DNA from: Paracoccaceae bacterium
GTDB lineage: Bacteria; Pseudomonadota; Alphaproteobacteria; Rhodobacterales; Rhodobacteraceae
NCBI GenBank assembly: GCA_007692585.1
Contig: REBU01000061.1
Coordinates: 1-64,000 of the forward strand
Direction: 5' to 3'
DNA: 64,000 nt
Part shown: positions 16,071 to 26,896 of the stretch, piece by piece
Layout of the letters: each line of letters starts with the position of its first letter
Numbering within the stretch: position 1 is the stretch's first letter
Notes under the pieces: generated by a model
The model's database searches: none
What the model was told of the DNA's origin: nothing
Seen by the model: only the letters and a program-made list of their open reading frames with translations
Translations under genes and position numbers: made by a program

Positions 16071-19000
16071 TCGGCATCGTTGCGTGGGCGGCAGGCCGGG
16101 CGCGGATGATCTTCGCGCTGATCGTGATGGTCATGTTCGCGGGCGCCGCTGCCTATATCGGCCTGCCTAAGGAAGGTGAGCCCGATATCGAGGTGCCTGC
16201 CGTTATCATCACAGTGCCCTTTCCTGGTATCTCGGCCGTCGATGGCGAAACCATGCTGGTCAAGCCGATGGAACAGGAGCTGACTGATCTCGACGGGCTC
16301 AAGAGCATCAATGCCTTTTCAGCGGATGGATTCGCCGCAGCCGTGCTGGAATTCGAATTCGGCTGGGACAAGACGGCCACCATGGCCGATATTCGCGATG
16401 CGATGGGCCGTGCCGAAGGGCAATTCCCTTCGGGCGCGCAGAATTACACAATCTCGGAAATCAATTTCTCGCAGTTCCCGATTATCATTGTCGCGGTTTC
16501 GGGCGATGTGTCCGAGCGCACGCTCTTGCGCGTGACCCGCGAGCTGCGCACCCGCATCGAGGGGCTTGATTCGGTGCTGGAAGCCGAAATCGCCGGCGCG
16601 CGCGATGAGATGGTCGAAGTGCTGGTCGACCCGCTCAAGCTGGAAGCCTATAATGTCACGGCGGGCGAGCTGATCAATGTTGTCACGCAGAACAACCAAC
16701 TGGTCGCTGCAGGCGAGGTCGAATCGCGCCAGGGCGCTTTCTCGGTCACGCTGCCGTCGAGTTTCTCGGGTCCGCAGGATATTTACCGCCTGCCAGTCAA
16801 GGTGAATGGCGATGCCGTTGTGACCCTGGGCGATCTGGCCGAAATCCGCCAGACCTTTGCCGACCGGACCGGCACTGCGCGGTTCAATGGCGACGAAAAC
16901 CTGGCCATTCAGGTGGTGATGCGGCGCGGCTTTAATGCGATTGACACTACCGCCGCTGTGCGCACCGCGATCGAGGAAGAACGCGCCACCTGGTCGGAAG
17001 AGTTGCAGGCCGCTATCCGCGTGACCCCGGCGCTCGATACCTCGATCCAGACGGGTGAGATGGTCACCCAGCTCGAAGGGTCCGTGCTGACCGCCATCGC
17101 ACTGGTGATGATCGTGGTGCTCGCCGCTCTTGGCGCGCGATCGGCGTTGCTGGTCGGCTTTGCCATTCCGGCATCGTTTCTTTTATGTTTCATCCTGCTC
17201 GGGGTGATGGGCGTCGCCGTGTCCAATATCGTGATGTTCGGGCTGATTCTGGCTGTCGGGATACTCGTGGATGGGGCCGTGGTCGTGGTCGAATATGCCG
17301 ACAAGCGGCTGGCGGCAGGCGATGGGCCAATGCGGGCCTATGTCAAAGCCGCGCAGCGCATGTTCTGGCCTATCATCGCATCCACGGGAACGACGCTCTG
17401 CGCCTTTCTGCCGATGTTGTTCTGGCCGGGAGTGGCGGGCGAGTTCATGGGCATGCTGCCGGTGACGCTGATCTTCGTGCTTTCCGCGTCGCTGATCGTG
17501 GCGCTGATCTTCTTGCCGGTGATGGGCGGGATCTCCGGGCGCATCGCGCGCAGGCTGGGGCAGGTTGCCGACAGCTTGCGGGACTGGCCGCTGGCACTGC
17601 GGGCGCTTTTGGCTGCAGGCTTCGTTATGCTGCTGTTTCTCGGCGCGCTGATGATCATCAATCCCGGATATCTTGCGGGCAGCACCCAAGCGGCGCAATC
17701 ACTGGGCCAGATGCTTCCAGGTGCAGCACTGATGGCCCTCGCCGCAATCGGCATGTCCACGAGCTTCAGCGCGCTGCGCGCCGAGAAGCGACCCGAGCGC
17801 GTCCGCGCGGGCCGCGCTTATTCGCCGGCGGGCCATGTCGCGCGGCTGTTTGTCGGCAATCCGGTTATGCCGGTGGTGTTGGTCATCGCAGTTGCGGCCT
17901 TTGTCGTCGGGGTGTTTCAGTATTATGGCCAGAACAACCGCGGGGTCGAATTCTTCGTCGAGACCGAGCCGGAACAGGGCATTATCTACGTGCGCGCGCG
18001 CGGTAACCTGTCGCTGCCGGAAAAGGATCGTCTCGTACAGCAGGTCGAGCGCATCACGCTGGATGAACCGGGCATTGCTTCGGTCTTTGCCTTTGGCGGG
18101 CAGGGCGGTTTGAACACAAATACGGCGGGGCAGGGGCCGCCGCGCGACTCGATCGGGCAGATCCAGTTCGAGCTGAAGCATTGGCGCGAGCGTCAAGGAA
18201 ATCCGGAGCTGCGTGGCTCTGCGATCCTCGACCGGCTGCAAGCGCAGTTTGACGCGCTGCCGGGGATCTTCACAGAATTCCTGATCGCCTCAGGCGGGCC
18301 TGCCAGCGCGAAACCTGTGCATCTGCGCCTGACCGGTTCTGATTTCGACACGCTGGACGAGGCGGTTGAAACGGTTCTCGCGCGCATGGCCGCGACCGAG
18401 GGGCTGTTCGACCTGGAAGACACGCGCCCTGTGCCGGGGATCGACTGGCAGATCAATGTCGACACCGAAATGGCCGGTCGGTTCGGGGCCAATGTTGCGA
18501 CCATCGGTGGCATGGTGCAGCTTGTGACGCGCGGCCTTTTGCTCGACACGATGCGGGTCGACAGCTCGGACGAGGAAATCGACATCCGCGTGCGCCTGCC
18601 TGAGGGGGACAGGCTGCTTTCGACGCTGGAAACCTTGCGCGTGCAGACAAATTTCGGGCTTGTGCCGCTGTCGAATTTTATCACCACGGAAACAGTGGCC
18701 TCGCGCGGGCAAATTGACCGCGTGAACCAACAACGGTTCTATGACGTCAAGGCTGATGTGCGCTCAGGCATGGTGCGTCTCGTGGACCGCGCGGGCGAGA
18801 CGATGCGCGTCGTCCCCCGTGCTGAAGTCGTACTGCGCGAGAATGAGCCGGGCACGCCCGAATTCCGCCGCGCGGAAGAAACAATCGCTGAGATTGCTGC
18901 TAATGACTGGCGGCAAGTGCCCATCACCGCCACTGAGCGCATCGACGCGCTGACGCAGTGGCTGGCCTCCGAAGATACGTTGCCTGCCGGCATTGGCTGG

Positions 19001-19774
19001 GAGTGGACAGGTGAGCAGCAGGATCAGGAGGAAAGCACGCAATTCCTGACGGTGGCCTTCAGCGCGGCACTGGGGCTGATGTTCGTCATCCTGCTTACCC
19101 AGTTCAACAGCTTTTACAATGCAGTTCTTGTGTTGCTTGCGGTGATCCTTTCGTCTGCGGGGGTATTGATCGGGATGCTGGTGATGGATCAGACCTTCTC
19201 GGTGATCATGACCGGGACGGGCATTGTGGCGCTGGCCGGGATCGTGGTGAACAACAACATCGTTTTGATTGATACGTATCAGAATTATGCGCGCATCATG
19301 CCCCGGATCGAAGCCATTATCCGCACGGTCGAGGCGCGCATCCGACCCGTTCTGATGACCACAATCACCACGATGGCGGGGCTGACGCCGATGATGCTGG
19401 GCCTCTCGATCGATTTTGCCAATGGTGGTTATTCGATCGACAATCCGACCGCGCTCTGGTGGAAGCAACTCGCGACCGCAGTGGTTTTCGGGCTTGGCGT
19501 CGCAACAATCCTGACGCTGATGCTGACGCCTGCGCTTCTGGCGCTGCGGGTCTGGGTCGAGAAGGGTGCGTATAGCAGCATCATGGGGCTGCGCCGTGGC
19601 CTGTCGGGGGCGGACTCGCCCCTGCGGCGGGATCGCGAATTGACGCGCAAACTGGCCAAGGTAAAGGGCGCAGAGCTGATCTGGGATGTGCCGCCGGAAC
19701 CCGCGGAAGTGCAACTTCCGCTGCGACTCGAAGATCCGCTTCCGCCTGACATGCCCCTGCGCGCGGCGGAGTGA
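16067..19774 (+). CDS. RND-family efflux pump with enlarged central region
   Basis: Proton-driven inner-membrane transporter of the AcrB/HAE superfamily, 1235 residues, whereas typical members have about 1020-1050. Visible family features are the first helix with GLPKEGEPDIEVPAV, the double porter-domain architecture, TM4 with GILVDGAVVVVEYADKR and the second-half GIVVNNNIVLIDTY. Between the two halves (about residues 495-600) there is an insertion containing two additional hydrophobic helices and a basic linker (RAEKRPERVRAGRAY). The C-terminus carries a ~65-residue soluble tail rich in Pro and Glu. It starts with GTG overlapping the adaptor stop. The substrate cannot be told. Confidence 0.88.
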   Translation: MIGIVAWAAGRARMIFALIVMVMFAGAAAYIGLPKEGEPDIEVPAVIITVPFPGISAVDGETMLVKPMEQELTDLDGLKSINAFSADGFAAAVLEFEFGWDKTATMADIRDAMGRAEGQFPSGAQNYTISEINFSQFPIIIVAVSGDVSERTLLRVTRELRTRIEGLDSVLEAEIAGARDEMVEVLVDPLKLEAYNVTAGELINVVTQNNQLVAAGEVESRQGAFSVTLPSSFSGPQDIYRLPVKVNGDAVVTLGDLAEIRQTFADRTGTARFNGDENLAIQVVMRRGFNAIDTTAAVRTAIEEERATWSEELQAAIRVTPALDTSIQTGEMVTQLEGSVLTAIALVMIVVLAALGARSALLVGFAIPASFLLCFILLGVMGVAVSNIVMFGLILAVGILVDGAVVVVEYADKRLAAGDGPMRAYVKAAQRMFWPIIASTGTTLCAFLPMLFWPGVAGEFMGMLPVTLIFVLSASLIVALIFLPVMGGISGRIARRLGQVADSLRDWPLALRALLAAGFVMLLFLGALMIINPGYLAGSTQAAQSLGQMLPGAALMALAAIGMSTSFSALRAEKRPERVRAGRAYSPAGHVARLFVGNPVMPVVLVIAVAAFVVGVFQYYGQNNRGVEFFVETEPEQGIIYVRARGNLSLPEKDRLVQQVERITLDEPGIASVFAFGGQGGLNTNTAGQGPPRDSIGQIQFELKHWRERQGNPELRGSAILDRLQAQFDALPGIFTEFLIASGGPASAKPVHLRLTGSDFDTLDEAVETVLARMAATEGLFDLEDTRPVPGIDWQINVDTEMAGRFGANVATIGGMVQLVTRGLLLDTMRVDSSDEEIDIRVRLPEGDRLLSTLETLRVQTNFGLVPLSNFITTETVASRGQIDRVNQQRFYDVKADVRSGMVRLVDRAGETMRVVPRAEVVLRENEPGTPEFRRAEETIAEIAANDWRQVPITATERIDALTQWLASEDTLPAGIGWEWTGEQQDQEESTQFLTVAFSAALGLMFVILLTQFNSFYNAVLVLLAVILSSAGVLIGMLVMDQTFSVIMTGTGIVALAGIVVNNNIVLIDTYQNYARIMPRIEAIIRTVEARIRPVLMTTITTMAGLTPMMLGLSIDFANGGYSIDNPTALWWKQLATAVVFGLGVATILTLMLTPALLALRVWVEKGAYSSIMGLRRGLSGADSPLRRDRELTRKLAKVKGAELIWDVPPEPAEVQLPLRLEDPLPPDMPLRAAE

Positions 19775-19789
19775 TCAAAGTCCACGCGC

Positions 19790-20083
19790 GGCCGGGCAAT
19801 CCGCCATGACTGCCCGTGCCGCGCTTTCCGCTTGTGATCAGCAGAAACTCCCAGCCGATTTGCGCCGTGGCAAGGCGCTCATCTGGCGCGCCTGCTGCCC
19901 TTTGATTGCGGCCTGATTGCGGAAGCGTTCCTCGACATGCCAAACCAGAGGCTGGTCCCGCAGGAAGACACGGAAATTCAGACAACCCGGTTCCGCGCGG
20001 CTCTGACGGAGATGTTCAGGCAAAAACGCCGCCCAATCGCGGCTTCGGCCTGATGAGGCATCCGCGAAGCGTTACCTCGCCGC
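19790..20083 (-). pseudogene. decayed antibiotic-biosynthesis monooxygenase (ABM) family gene
   Basis: The minus strand carries parts of an ABM-domain protein in three frames. A start-like segment VTLRGCLIRPKPRLGGV lies near 20030-20075; the core EHLRQSRAEPGCLNFRVF continuing to VWHVEERF lies at about 19870-20020; and an end-like segment ATAQIGWEFLLI lies at about 19820-19860. The first junction falls at a TTTTT run near 20025, where removing one T would fuse the frames. The core matches the ABM pattern (RAEPGCLxFxV and HVxERF). I read it as a gene inactivated by two frameshifts, between the RND pump and ureG. Confidence 0.6.
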
Positions 20084-20098
20084 CACCTTAGGCGGCGC

Positions 20099-20725
20099 TC
20101 AGAGCGCAGGCTCGCGTAGTAGCAGACCGCCTTCGCGTTCCAGAAAGCCGATGATCGCGTCGATTCCCGCGCTTTCGCGCATCCGCCCCATCACATAGGG
20201 TCGCGCGCCGCGGGCGGCCTTGGTATCGGCTTCAAGCTGGGCAAGGTCGACGCCGACATGGGGCGCGAGGTCGATCTTGTTGACCACCAGCAGATCCGAT
20301 TTCGTCAGCCCCGGCCCGCGCTTGCGCGGAATATCCTGCCCGGCAGCGGTGTCGATCACATAGATCGTCAGATCTGCCAGTTCGGGCGAGAAGGTCGCGG
20401 CCAGATTGTCGCCGCCCGATTCGATCAGGATCAGGTCGAGATCAGGAAAGCTGGCGGTCAGATCGGCCACTGCCGCAAGATTGATGCTCGCATCCTCACG
20501 GATCGCGGTATGTGGACAACCGCCCGTTTCGACCCCGCGGATCCGCTCCATCGGCAAGACCTGCGCGCGCATCAGCGCTTCGGCATCCTCGCGCGTGTAG
20601 ATGTCATTGGTGATCACTGCCATCGAGCAGCGTGGAGAGAGCGCATGGGCGAGTTTCTCGGTCAGCGTGGTCTTGCCGGCACCGACTGGCCCGCCAATCC
20701 CGACGCGCAAAGGTCCGTTAGACAT
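20099..20725 (-). CDS. ureG: urease accessory GTPase UreG
   Basis: GTPase of 208 residues that powers nickel insertion into apo-urease with UreE, UreF and UreD. It has P-loop [11 protein letters not shown], the nickel-binding CPH-type motif in [31 protein letters not shown] and the NKIDLAP specificity motif. I start at the ATG at 20725 ([13 protein letters not shown]); the preceding codons belong to the upstream CMD gene in another frame. It is the last gene of the urease operon and overlaps the CMD gene by 8 bases. Confidence 0.97.
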   Translation of the reverse strand: MSNGPLRVGIGGPVGAGKTTLTEKLAHALSPRCSMAVITNDIYTREDAEALMRAQVLPMERIRGVETGGCPHTAIREDASINLAAVADLTASFPDLDLILIESGGDNLAATFSPELADLTIYVIDTAAGQDIPRKRGPGLTKSDLLVVNKIDLAPHVGVDLAQLEADTKAARGARPYVMGRMRESAGIDAIIGFLEREGGLLLREPAL

Positions 20726-21104
20726 GCGTTTCCCCTTCCTCCTCAAAAACTTCAAGCGCGACGTTCAACGCATTGATCGCCGCCGGAAACCCACCGTATA
20801 GCGACATCTGCCAGATCATCTCGCCGATCTCGCGCTGTGACAGCCCGGCCTTCAGCCCGCCCTTGATGTTGACCCGCAATTGCGGCGCGGTCTGTCCGCC
20901 AAGTGCAGTCAGCGCGGCGATTGTGCCCAGATAGCGATCGCGCAGCGCCAGGCCCGGTCGCGCGTATTGCTGACCATAGGCAAAATCCACCACAGAGGTC
21001 GACAGCCCCGGCACGATTTGATCATAGCGCGCCCTGAGCATATCTTCCATGCCCGGATTTAACGACTCGGACAGGGCGCGCCCCGCTGTGTAGGTCTCTT
21101 TCAT
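20718..21104 (-). CDS. carboxymuconolactone decarboxylase (CMD) family protein inside the urease operon
   Basis: A 128-residue protein of the CMD/AhpD fold. Features include [20 protein letters not shown] and [20 protein letters not shown], typical of the gamma-carboxymuconolactone decarboxylase branch. It lacks the CxxC pair of AhpD-type peroxidases, so a redox role is unlikely. It is wedged between ureF and ureG with overlaps of 4 and 8 bases, so it is co-translated with urease maturation genes. Its role there is unknown; a scaffold or housekeeping part is possible. The fold assignment is firm, the function not. Confidence 0.8.
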   Translation of the reverse strand: MKETYTAGRALSESLNPGMEDMLRARYDQIVPGLSTSVVDFAYGQQYARPGLALRDRYLGTIAALTALGGQTAPQLRVNIKGGLKAGLSQREIGEMIWQMSLYGGFPAAINALNVALEVFEEEGETHV

Positions 21105-21739
21105 GTGCGAAACAGCCTTACTTCCTTGGTTTCATGTTCCATCGCCGCAAGATCGGCCCCGAAACAGGAATTGCCCAGTTCCTCAATTCGCGCGAAGGCT
21201 GCATCCTGTGCGAGTTCAGGCAGCTGCGTCAAGACTTGCGCCAGAACCCGGTGCCCTGTGCCCTGACCAAGTGGCACATGGCGGATGGCAATGGTCGCCA
21301 GATTGGTCACGAAAGCCTGCAGATAGGCCGCGATCACGACTTCGCGCGGCAGGGCGAGCGGGGCAGCGGCTTCGGCAACCGAGATGGGCAAAAGCCGGGC
21401 AGGCAGCGCACGTCCGGTGATCTGCGTGATCGTCCGCGCAAAAGCCGCACCTTGTTCGCGCGCCTCCGTCAACCGCTCCGCCGAGGGTTGCAGCGCCATC
21501 GCAAAAGCGTCGAGCCGGTCGAAATCGGCACCTTCGTCCAGCGCCAGCGCGATCAGCACAGCGTCTTGCCAGCCGGTCCCGAAACACAGGATCTCCTGCA
21601 GCCACGCCTCGAAACTCTCTGCGTCACAGACGTCGCCGCGCGCTACGACCTGTTCCAACCCATGGCTATAGGCAAAGCCTCCGGTCGGGAAAGCCGGAGA
21701 CAGCCAGTGTTGCAAGGTCAGCGCGGCGGGCGTCAGCAT
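21101..21739 (-). CDS. ureF: urease accessory protein UreF
   Basis: An all-helical 212-residue protein that joins UreD and UreG in the apo-urease activation complex and acts as regulator of the UreG GTPase. Family traits are the N-terminal LSPAFPTGGFAYSHGLE segment and the central GRALPARLLPISVAEAA region. It lies between ureE and the CMD gene and overlaps the latter by 4 bases. Confidence 0.95.
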   Translation of the reverse strand: MLTPAALTLQHWLSPAFPTGGFAYSHGLEQVVARGDVCDAESFEAWLQEILCFGTGWQDAVLIALALDEGADFDRLDAFAMALQPSAERLTEAREQGAAFARTITQITGRALPARLLPISVAEAAAPLALPREVVIAAYLQAFVTNLATIAIRHVPLGQGTGHRVLAQVLTQLPELAQDAAFARIEELGNSCFGADLAAMEHETKEVRLFRT

Positions 21740-21742
21740 CAG

Positions 21743-22243
21743 TCAATGGGCGTGATCGTGACGATGGGCCAGCGTGGGGGCTTGTTCGTGGACATGCCCG
21801 TGATCATGCCCCATCGTGCGCCCATGGCCGTACGCCCCACCTTCGGGCGTGAAGGGCCCTGTGACCTTGCGCAGCCGCGCGCCAAGCTGGGCGAGCATTG
21901 CTTCGATCACGTGGTCATGGCGTATCAAAAGGCGCGTCTCTTCTATCTGGCAGGGCGTGTGGCGGTTACCGATATGCCAGGCGAGCCGCGCGAGATCGCC
22001 CTTGACCTCAACCAGCGCTTCATCTGCAGGCACGATTTCCAGCGTGGTGCCATCTTCCAGCTCGAACCCCCACCAATCATCAAGATTGGTGACTTCCGCC
22101 AGATCAAGCAGGAAGCCGCGTCCCTCGGCTGTTTGCAGGCGTTTGCGCCGCACAAGGCGGGCGTCGTAATCGAGGATCACCGCGCCGTCACAGCGACCGG
22201 ACGCGGTCTTGAGCAGGCGGCGCAGGGGGGGCAGGTCAGTCAT
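21743..22243 (-). CDS. ureE: urease nickel metallochaperone UreE
   Basis: Nickel-binding chaperone of 166 residues. An N-terminal peptide-binding domain is followed by a metal-binding domain with WHIGNRHTPCQ, and a C-terminal tail of about 28 residues with nine histidines (from GHGRTMGHDHGHVHE on). It carries nickel to the UreG/UreF/UreD complex. It overlaps the upstream small gene by 4 bases. The His-rich tail, together with HupE/UreJ and the separate His-rich protein at 45 kb, marks a strain with marked nickel demand. Confidence 0.95.
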   Translation of the reverse strand: MTDLPPLRRLLKTASGRCDGAVILDYDARLVRRKRLQTAEGRGFLLDLAEVTNLDDWWGFELEDGTTLEIVPADEALVEVKGDLARLAWHIGNRHTPCQIEETRLLIRHDHVIEAMLAQLGARLRKVTGPFTPEGGAYGHGRTMGHDHGHVHEQAPTLAHRHDHAH

Positions 22244-22473
22244 ATCGCACCTCTCGAGAATAATTTGCGGTAGACATGGGCCGGCAAGCCCCCGCGTGAC
22301 AGCCCCATCGCGCGCAGCGCCCCGTCTGGCAACGCGTCGAGCCGGGCAAATTCGGCTTCGGCGGCTGATCGCCCTGCCGCAAGGTTACAGCCCATGCCCG
22401 AACTGGCCAGAAACCAGTCCAGTTGCCGGGATTGATCCGGGCTGAGCGGGGAATTCGCGGGACGAAACGTCAT
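22240..22473 (-). CDS. small DUF1127-like protein between ureC and ureE
   Basis: About 77 residues from the ATG at 22473, preceded by an AGGTGCC-type ribosome site; an ATG three codons upstream is possible. The C-terminal part, ARLDALPDGALRAMGL followed by HVYRKLF, resembles the short DUF1127 helix-turn found in many Rhodobacteraceae small proteins. It sits 124 bases after ureC and overlaps ureE by 4 bases, so it is part of the operon. Its role is unknown. DUF1127 proteins elsewhere have been tied to RNA and phosphate metabolism, but nothing here shows that. Confidence 0.6.
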   Translation of the reverse strand: MTFRPANSPLSPDQSRQLDWFLASSGMGCNLAAGRSAAEAEFARLDALPDGALRAMGLSRGGLPAHVYRKLFSRGAI

Positions 22474-22597
22474 CGGCACCTCCATCAGGCGGACAGATAC
22501 CTCCCTTCTGCCACAATAACATGAATCATCCCTTTCCGGCACCAACGGCCTGTTCACGTTTTGCTGCGGTGCAGAAACAACACAGCGGACTGCGCGC

Positions 22598-24319
<1,722 letters not shown>

Positions 24320-24320
24320 G

Positions 24321-24632
24321 TCAGCGTCCTTTCTTTGCCGGCAGAAGGGGATTGCCTTTTTGCAAACGGGTGACATTCCCGCGCGTCGCACGCCGCACAG
24401 GGGCCGCGGCCTTGCTGATGACGGTCACCGCGTCGCCGCCGCGCATCGCTGCCATGCCTGCATCGATTGCGCCCTTCTGTGCCGCGCGCATTTTCTCCGT
24501 CACCATGCGGGTGTTCTCAGTCGGGCTGACATGCCAGGCCCCGGCCATCCCCCAGATCCGCATGGCGATCACCGCCTGCGCTTCCATCAGGATCGCCGCA
24601 GAGGTCATCCAGAGCTTGAAGACAGGCAACAT
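24321..24632 (-). CDS. small protein between ureB and ureC
   Basis: Unrecognised 103-residue protein. An N-terminal amphipathic-to-hydrophobic segment ([20 protein letters not shown]) is followed by a moderately basic region and a lysine-rich end. The LWxEAQxVIxMR pattern resembles short phasin-like proteins of alphaproteobacteria. It is tightly packed in the urease operon (12 bases after ureB, 1 base before ureC), so it is likely co-expressed. Function unknown. Confidence 0.5.
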   Translation of the reverse strand: MLPVFKLWMTSAAILMEAQAVIAMRIWGMAGAWHVSPTENTRMVTEKMRAAQKGAIDAGMAAMRGGDAVTVISKAAAPVRRATRGNVTRLQKGNPLLPAKKGR

Positions 24633-24644
24633 GCGGACCGATCC

Positions 24645-24950
24645 TTATAATTTGCCCATCACACGGGCATTGAAACCATAGACCCTGCGCGCGCCTGAAT
24701 AGGGCACCAAGGCAACTTCGCGCGACTGTCCCGGTTCGAACCGCACAGCCGTCCCTGCGGGGATGTCCAGCCGCTTGCCTCGGGCGGCATCGCGGTCGAA
24801 GTCCAGCCCCGGATTGACCTCGGCGAAGTGGTAGTGACTGCCCACCTGAACAGGCCGGTCACCGGTATTGGCAACCATCAGACGCGTCACCTCAACGCCC
24901 GGATTGAGTTCAAGCTCCGCATCGGGGGTCAGTATTTCACCCGGGATCAT
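24645..24950 (-). CDS. ureB: urease subunit beta
   Basis: Small structural subunit of 101 residues of the bacterial (alpha-beta-gamma)3 urease. It begins [18 protein letters not shown] and contains [17 protein letters not shown] and [17 protein letters not shown], all diagnostic. The start at 24950 is preferred over the longer frame at 24968. Unusually, it is separated from ureA by the HupE/UreJ-type gene and from ureC by a small ORF. Confidence 0.97.
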   Translation of the reverse strand: MIPGEILTPDAELELNPGVEVTRLMVANTGDRPVQVGSHYHFAEVNPGLDFDRDAARGKRLDIPAGTAVRFEPGQSREVALVPYSGARRVYGFNARVMGKL

Positions 24951-24960
24951 GGCCACGCCC

Positions 24961-25515
24961 TCACACAAAGGCCAGAACTGCGCCCGTCAGCGCAATCACG
25001 CCGCCCGTCGCACGCGGAAGCCAGGCCGCGCGTGCGGCAATCTGCGCACCTGCTGCGAACCCCGCGCCATGTAGCGCAGCTGTCGCCAGCATGAAGCCTG
25101 CCACGTATCCGATCCCGCCGGTGCCTTCCGCCCCATGAGCATAGCCATGCGCTGCGCCGAAGACGGCGGCAAACGCTGCCAGCACAAGAAGCGGCGGACG
25201 CAGCGCCAGCGCCATGGCCACCCCCAGCACGATGATCGAGGCGATGATTACATGCTCGACCAGCGCGCTTTCCGACCCGCTGACGCCGATCAACCCGAAG
25301 ACCAGCATGCCCGCCAGAAAGCTGCCCGGCACCGCCCAGCGTGCGGCCCCTCCGATCAGCGCGGCCAGCACCCCAATGGTCAGCATCGCGATCAGATGAT
25401 CGACCCCATATAACGGATGCGCCAGCCCTGACGCGAAGCCGCCCGCATGTTCATGCCCCGGATGGGCGAGAGCAACGCTTGGGGCAAGGAGGAACAGCGG
25501 CAGAATGTAGCGCAT
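24961..25515 (-). CDS. ureJ: HupE/UreJ family membrane protein
   Basis: A 184-residue inner-membrane protein with a signal-like start and about six hydrophobic helices. The N-terminal motif [27 protein letters not shown] contains the conserved HPLxGxDHLLAM box; histidines and the aspartate are thought to bind nickel. HupE/UreJ proteins act as secondary nickel permeases for hydrogenase and urease. Its place between ureA and ureB supports nickel supply to this urease. Confidence 0.88.
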   Translation of the reverse strand: MRYILPLFLLAPSVALAHPGHEHAGGFASGLAHPLYGVDHLIAMLTIGVLAALIGGAARWAVPGSFLAGMLVFGLIGVSGSESALVEHVIIASIIVLGVAMALALRPPLLVLAAFAAVFGAAHGYAHGAEGTGGIGYVAGFMLATAALHGAGFAAGAQIAARAAWLPRATGGVIALTGAVLAFV

Positions 25516-25527
25516 GGGTCAAACCTT

Positions 25528-25830
25528 TCAGCGGATGGGGTGATGGACAGTGACAAGTTTGGTGCCGTCGGGAAATGTCGCCTCGACCTGCACGGAATGG
25601 ATCATTTCGGGCACGCCGGGCATGCATTGCTCGGCGCTGATCACATGCGCGCCCGCCTGCATCAACTCGGCCACCGAGCGGCCATCGCGCGCGCCTTCGA
25701 CCACGAAATCGGTGATCAGCGCGATCGCTTCGGGATGGTTGAGCTTTACCCCGCGCGCCAATCGCCCGCGCGCGACCATCGCAGCGAGCGAGACCAGAAG
25801 CTTGTCTTTTTCCCGTGGTGTCAGATTCAT
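25528..25830 (-). CDS. ureA: urease subunit gamma
   Basis: A 100-residue small subunit with the family start [21 protein letters not shown] and the central [21 protein letters not shown], ending in [24 protein letters not shown]. It assembles with UreB and UreC. It lies 9 bases downstream of ureD. Confidence 0.97.
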   Translation of the reverse strand: MNLTPREKDKLLVSLAAMVARGRLARGVKLNHPEAIALITDFVVEGARDGRSVAELMQAGAHVISAEQCMPGVPEMIHSVQVEATFPDGTKLVTVHHPIR

Positions 25831-25839
25831 CCTGTTTCC

Positions 25840-26646
25840 TCAGTTTTGCCAGACGCGGGGCAGGGGCGCGCGCCGCAGAAGGGTTAGAATATCCACCATC
25901 TGGCGGCGCAACGGCCAGCCATCGCGCGCCAGCAACCGGATCACCAACCGCCCCGGCAATGCCGACGCCGCAGCCCGCACATCTGGCCGTGTCAGCACCG
26001 CGCGCACCGCGTCCAGATGGTCGGGCGCATCCGGCGCGACCAGCACCACCGTCGCCACCGCCCGCGCATCGCCCAGTCCTGCAACACCCATGCGTAACCG
26101 CGCGTCGGTCAGCCGCAGCGCTTCCAGATGCAGGGGCAGGGCGCCGCGCTGCACCATCCGCCAGTCGTGAAAATCCAGGGTTTCGACCACCTCACCCATC
26201 GCGGCGCGCCCCAGAACCACGGTCTCTGCCATCAGACAAGTGGCCCCTTCGCCCAGCGTGATCTCAGTGCGCCGCCTTGCGCTGGCGCGGTCAAACACAA
26301 TCGTTTCCTGCGGCAGCCAGTCGAGATGCGCGCCCGCGCCGACCTCCAGCGCGACCGTGATCTGCGCCTGCCCGCTGGTGCTGCGATAAACCCGCTCGGC
26401 AGTCTGAGTGGTCGCCGTCATGCGCAGCCCGCCGCCCACAGACAGCCGATATTCTAGCCTGTCCCCCCCGGTCAGCCCCCCCGAGGTGTTCAGAAACACT
26501 GTTTCGCGCCCATTCAGCACGATCGCTTTCGCCGAGCCGCGTTGTGCCAGATCGGTTAGCCGCGCCTGTCCGTCCTGCGCCCTGAACGCCACACAGGCGC
26601 GCCCGTCGCTGCGTTGATGTTGCGTGATCGTGGCCATTGCGTTCAT
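25840..26646 (-). CDS. ureD: urease accessory protein UreD
   Basis: Scaffold of 268 residues that binds apo-urease and, with UreF and UreG, channels nickel to the active site. Diagnostic segments are VFLNTSGGLTGGDRLEYRL and ETIVFDRASARRRTEI. I choose the ATG at 26646 (MNAMATITQHQRS) as it lacks the odd arginine-rich extension of the longer frame. It is the promoter-proximal gene of the operon. Confidence 0.94.
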   Translation of the reverse strand: MNAMATITQHQRSDGRACVAFRAQDGQARLTDLAQRGSAKAIVLNGRETVFLNTSGGLTGGDRLEYRLSVGGGLRMTATTQTAERVYRSTSGQAQITVALEVGAGAHLDWLPQETIVFDRASARRRTEITLGEGATCLMAETVVLGRAAMGEVVETLDFHDWRMVQRGALPLHLEALRLTDARLRMGVAGLGDARAVATVVLVAPDAPDHLDAVRAVLTRPDVRAAASALPGRLVIRLLARDGWPLRRQMVDILTLLRRAPLPRVWQN

Positions 26647-26763
26647 GTCAGGCTCCTCGCTCCCTGTTGTGCGCGCTCTGTCGCCGGGTGCAATCGACCG
26701 CACGAGGCGGGACTTCCATGGCCCGCGCTACATGAGCAACTCGCTCAAAAATAAATCGTTTAG

Positions 26764-26792
26764 ATTATATAGTAGGCAGATTGATAATCGGG
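26764..26792 (-). promoter_or_regulatory. candidate promoter of the urease operon
   Basis: In a locally AT-rich patch the minus strand reads TATAAT at 26769-26764, about 120 bases upstream of ureD. The region 17 bases further upstream has only a weak -35 match. It is the best -10 box I see ahead of ureD, but the assignment is tentative. Confidence 0.3.
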
Positions 26793-26896
26793 TGTGCGAT
26801 GCTTGCTGCCATCATGTGCATCCCTCGCAGGTTCCGCCCTTGCCGGGGCATCGGTAGAATGGCAGGGTCGCGTTCACAGTCAGAGGGTGCGGGCAG

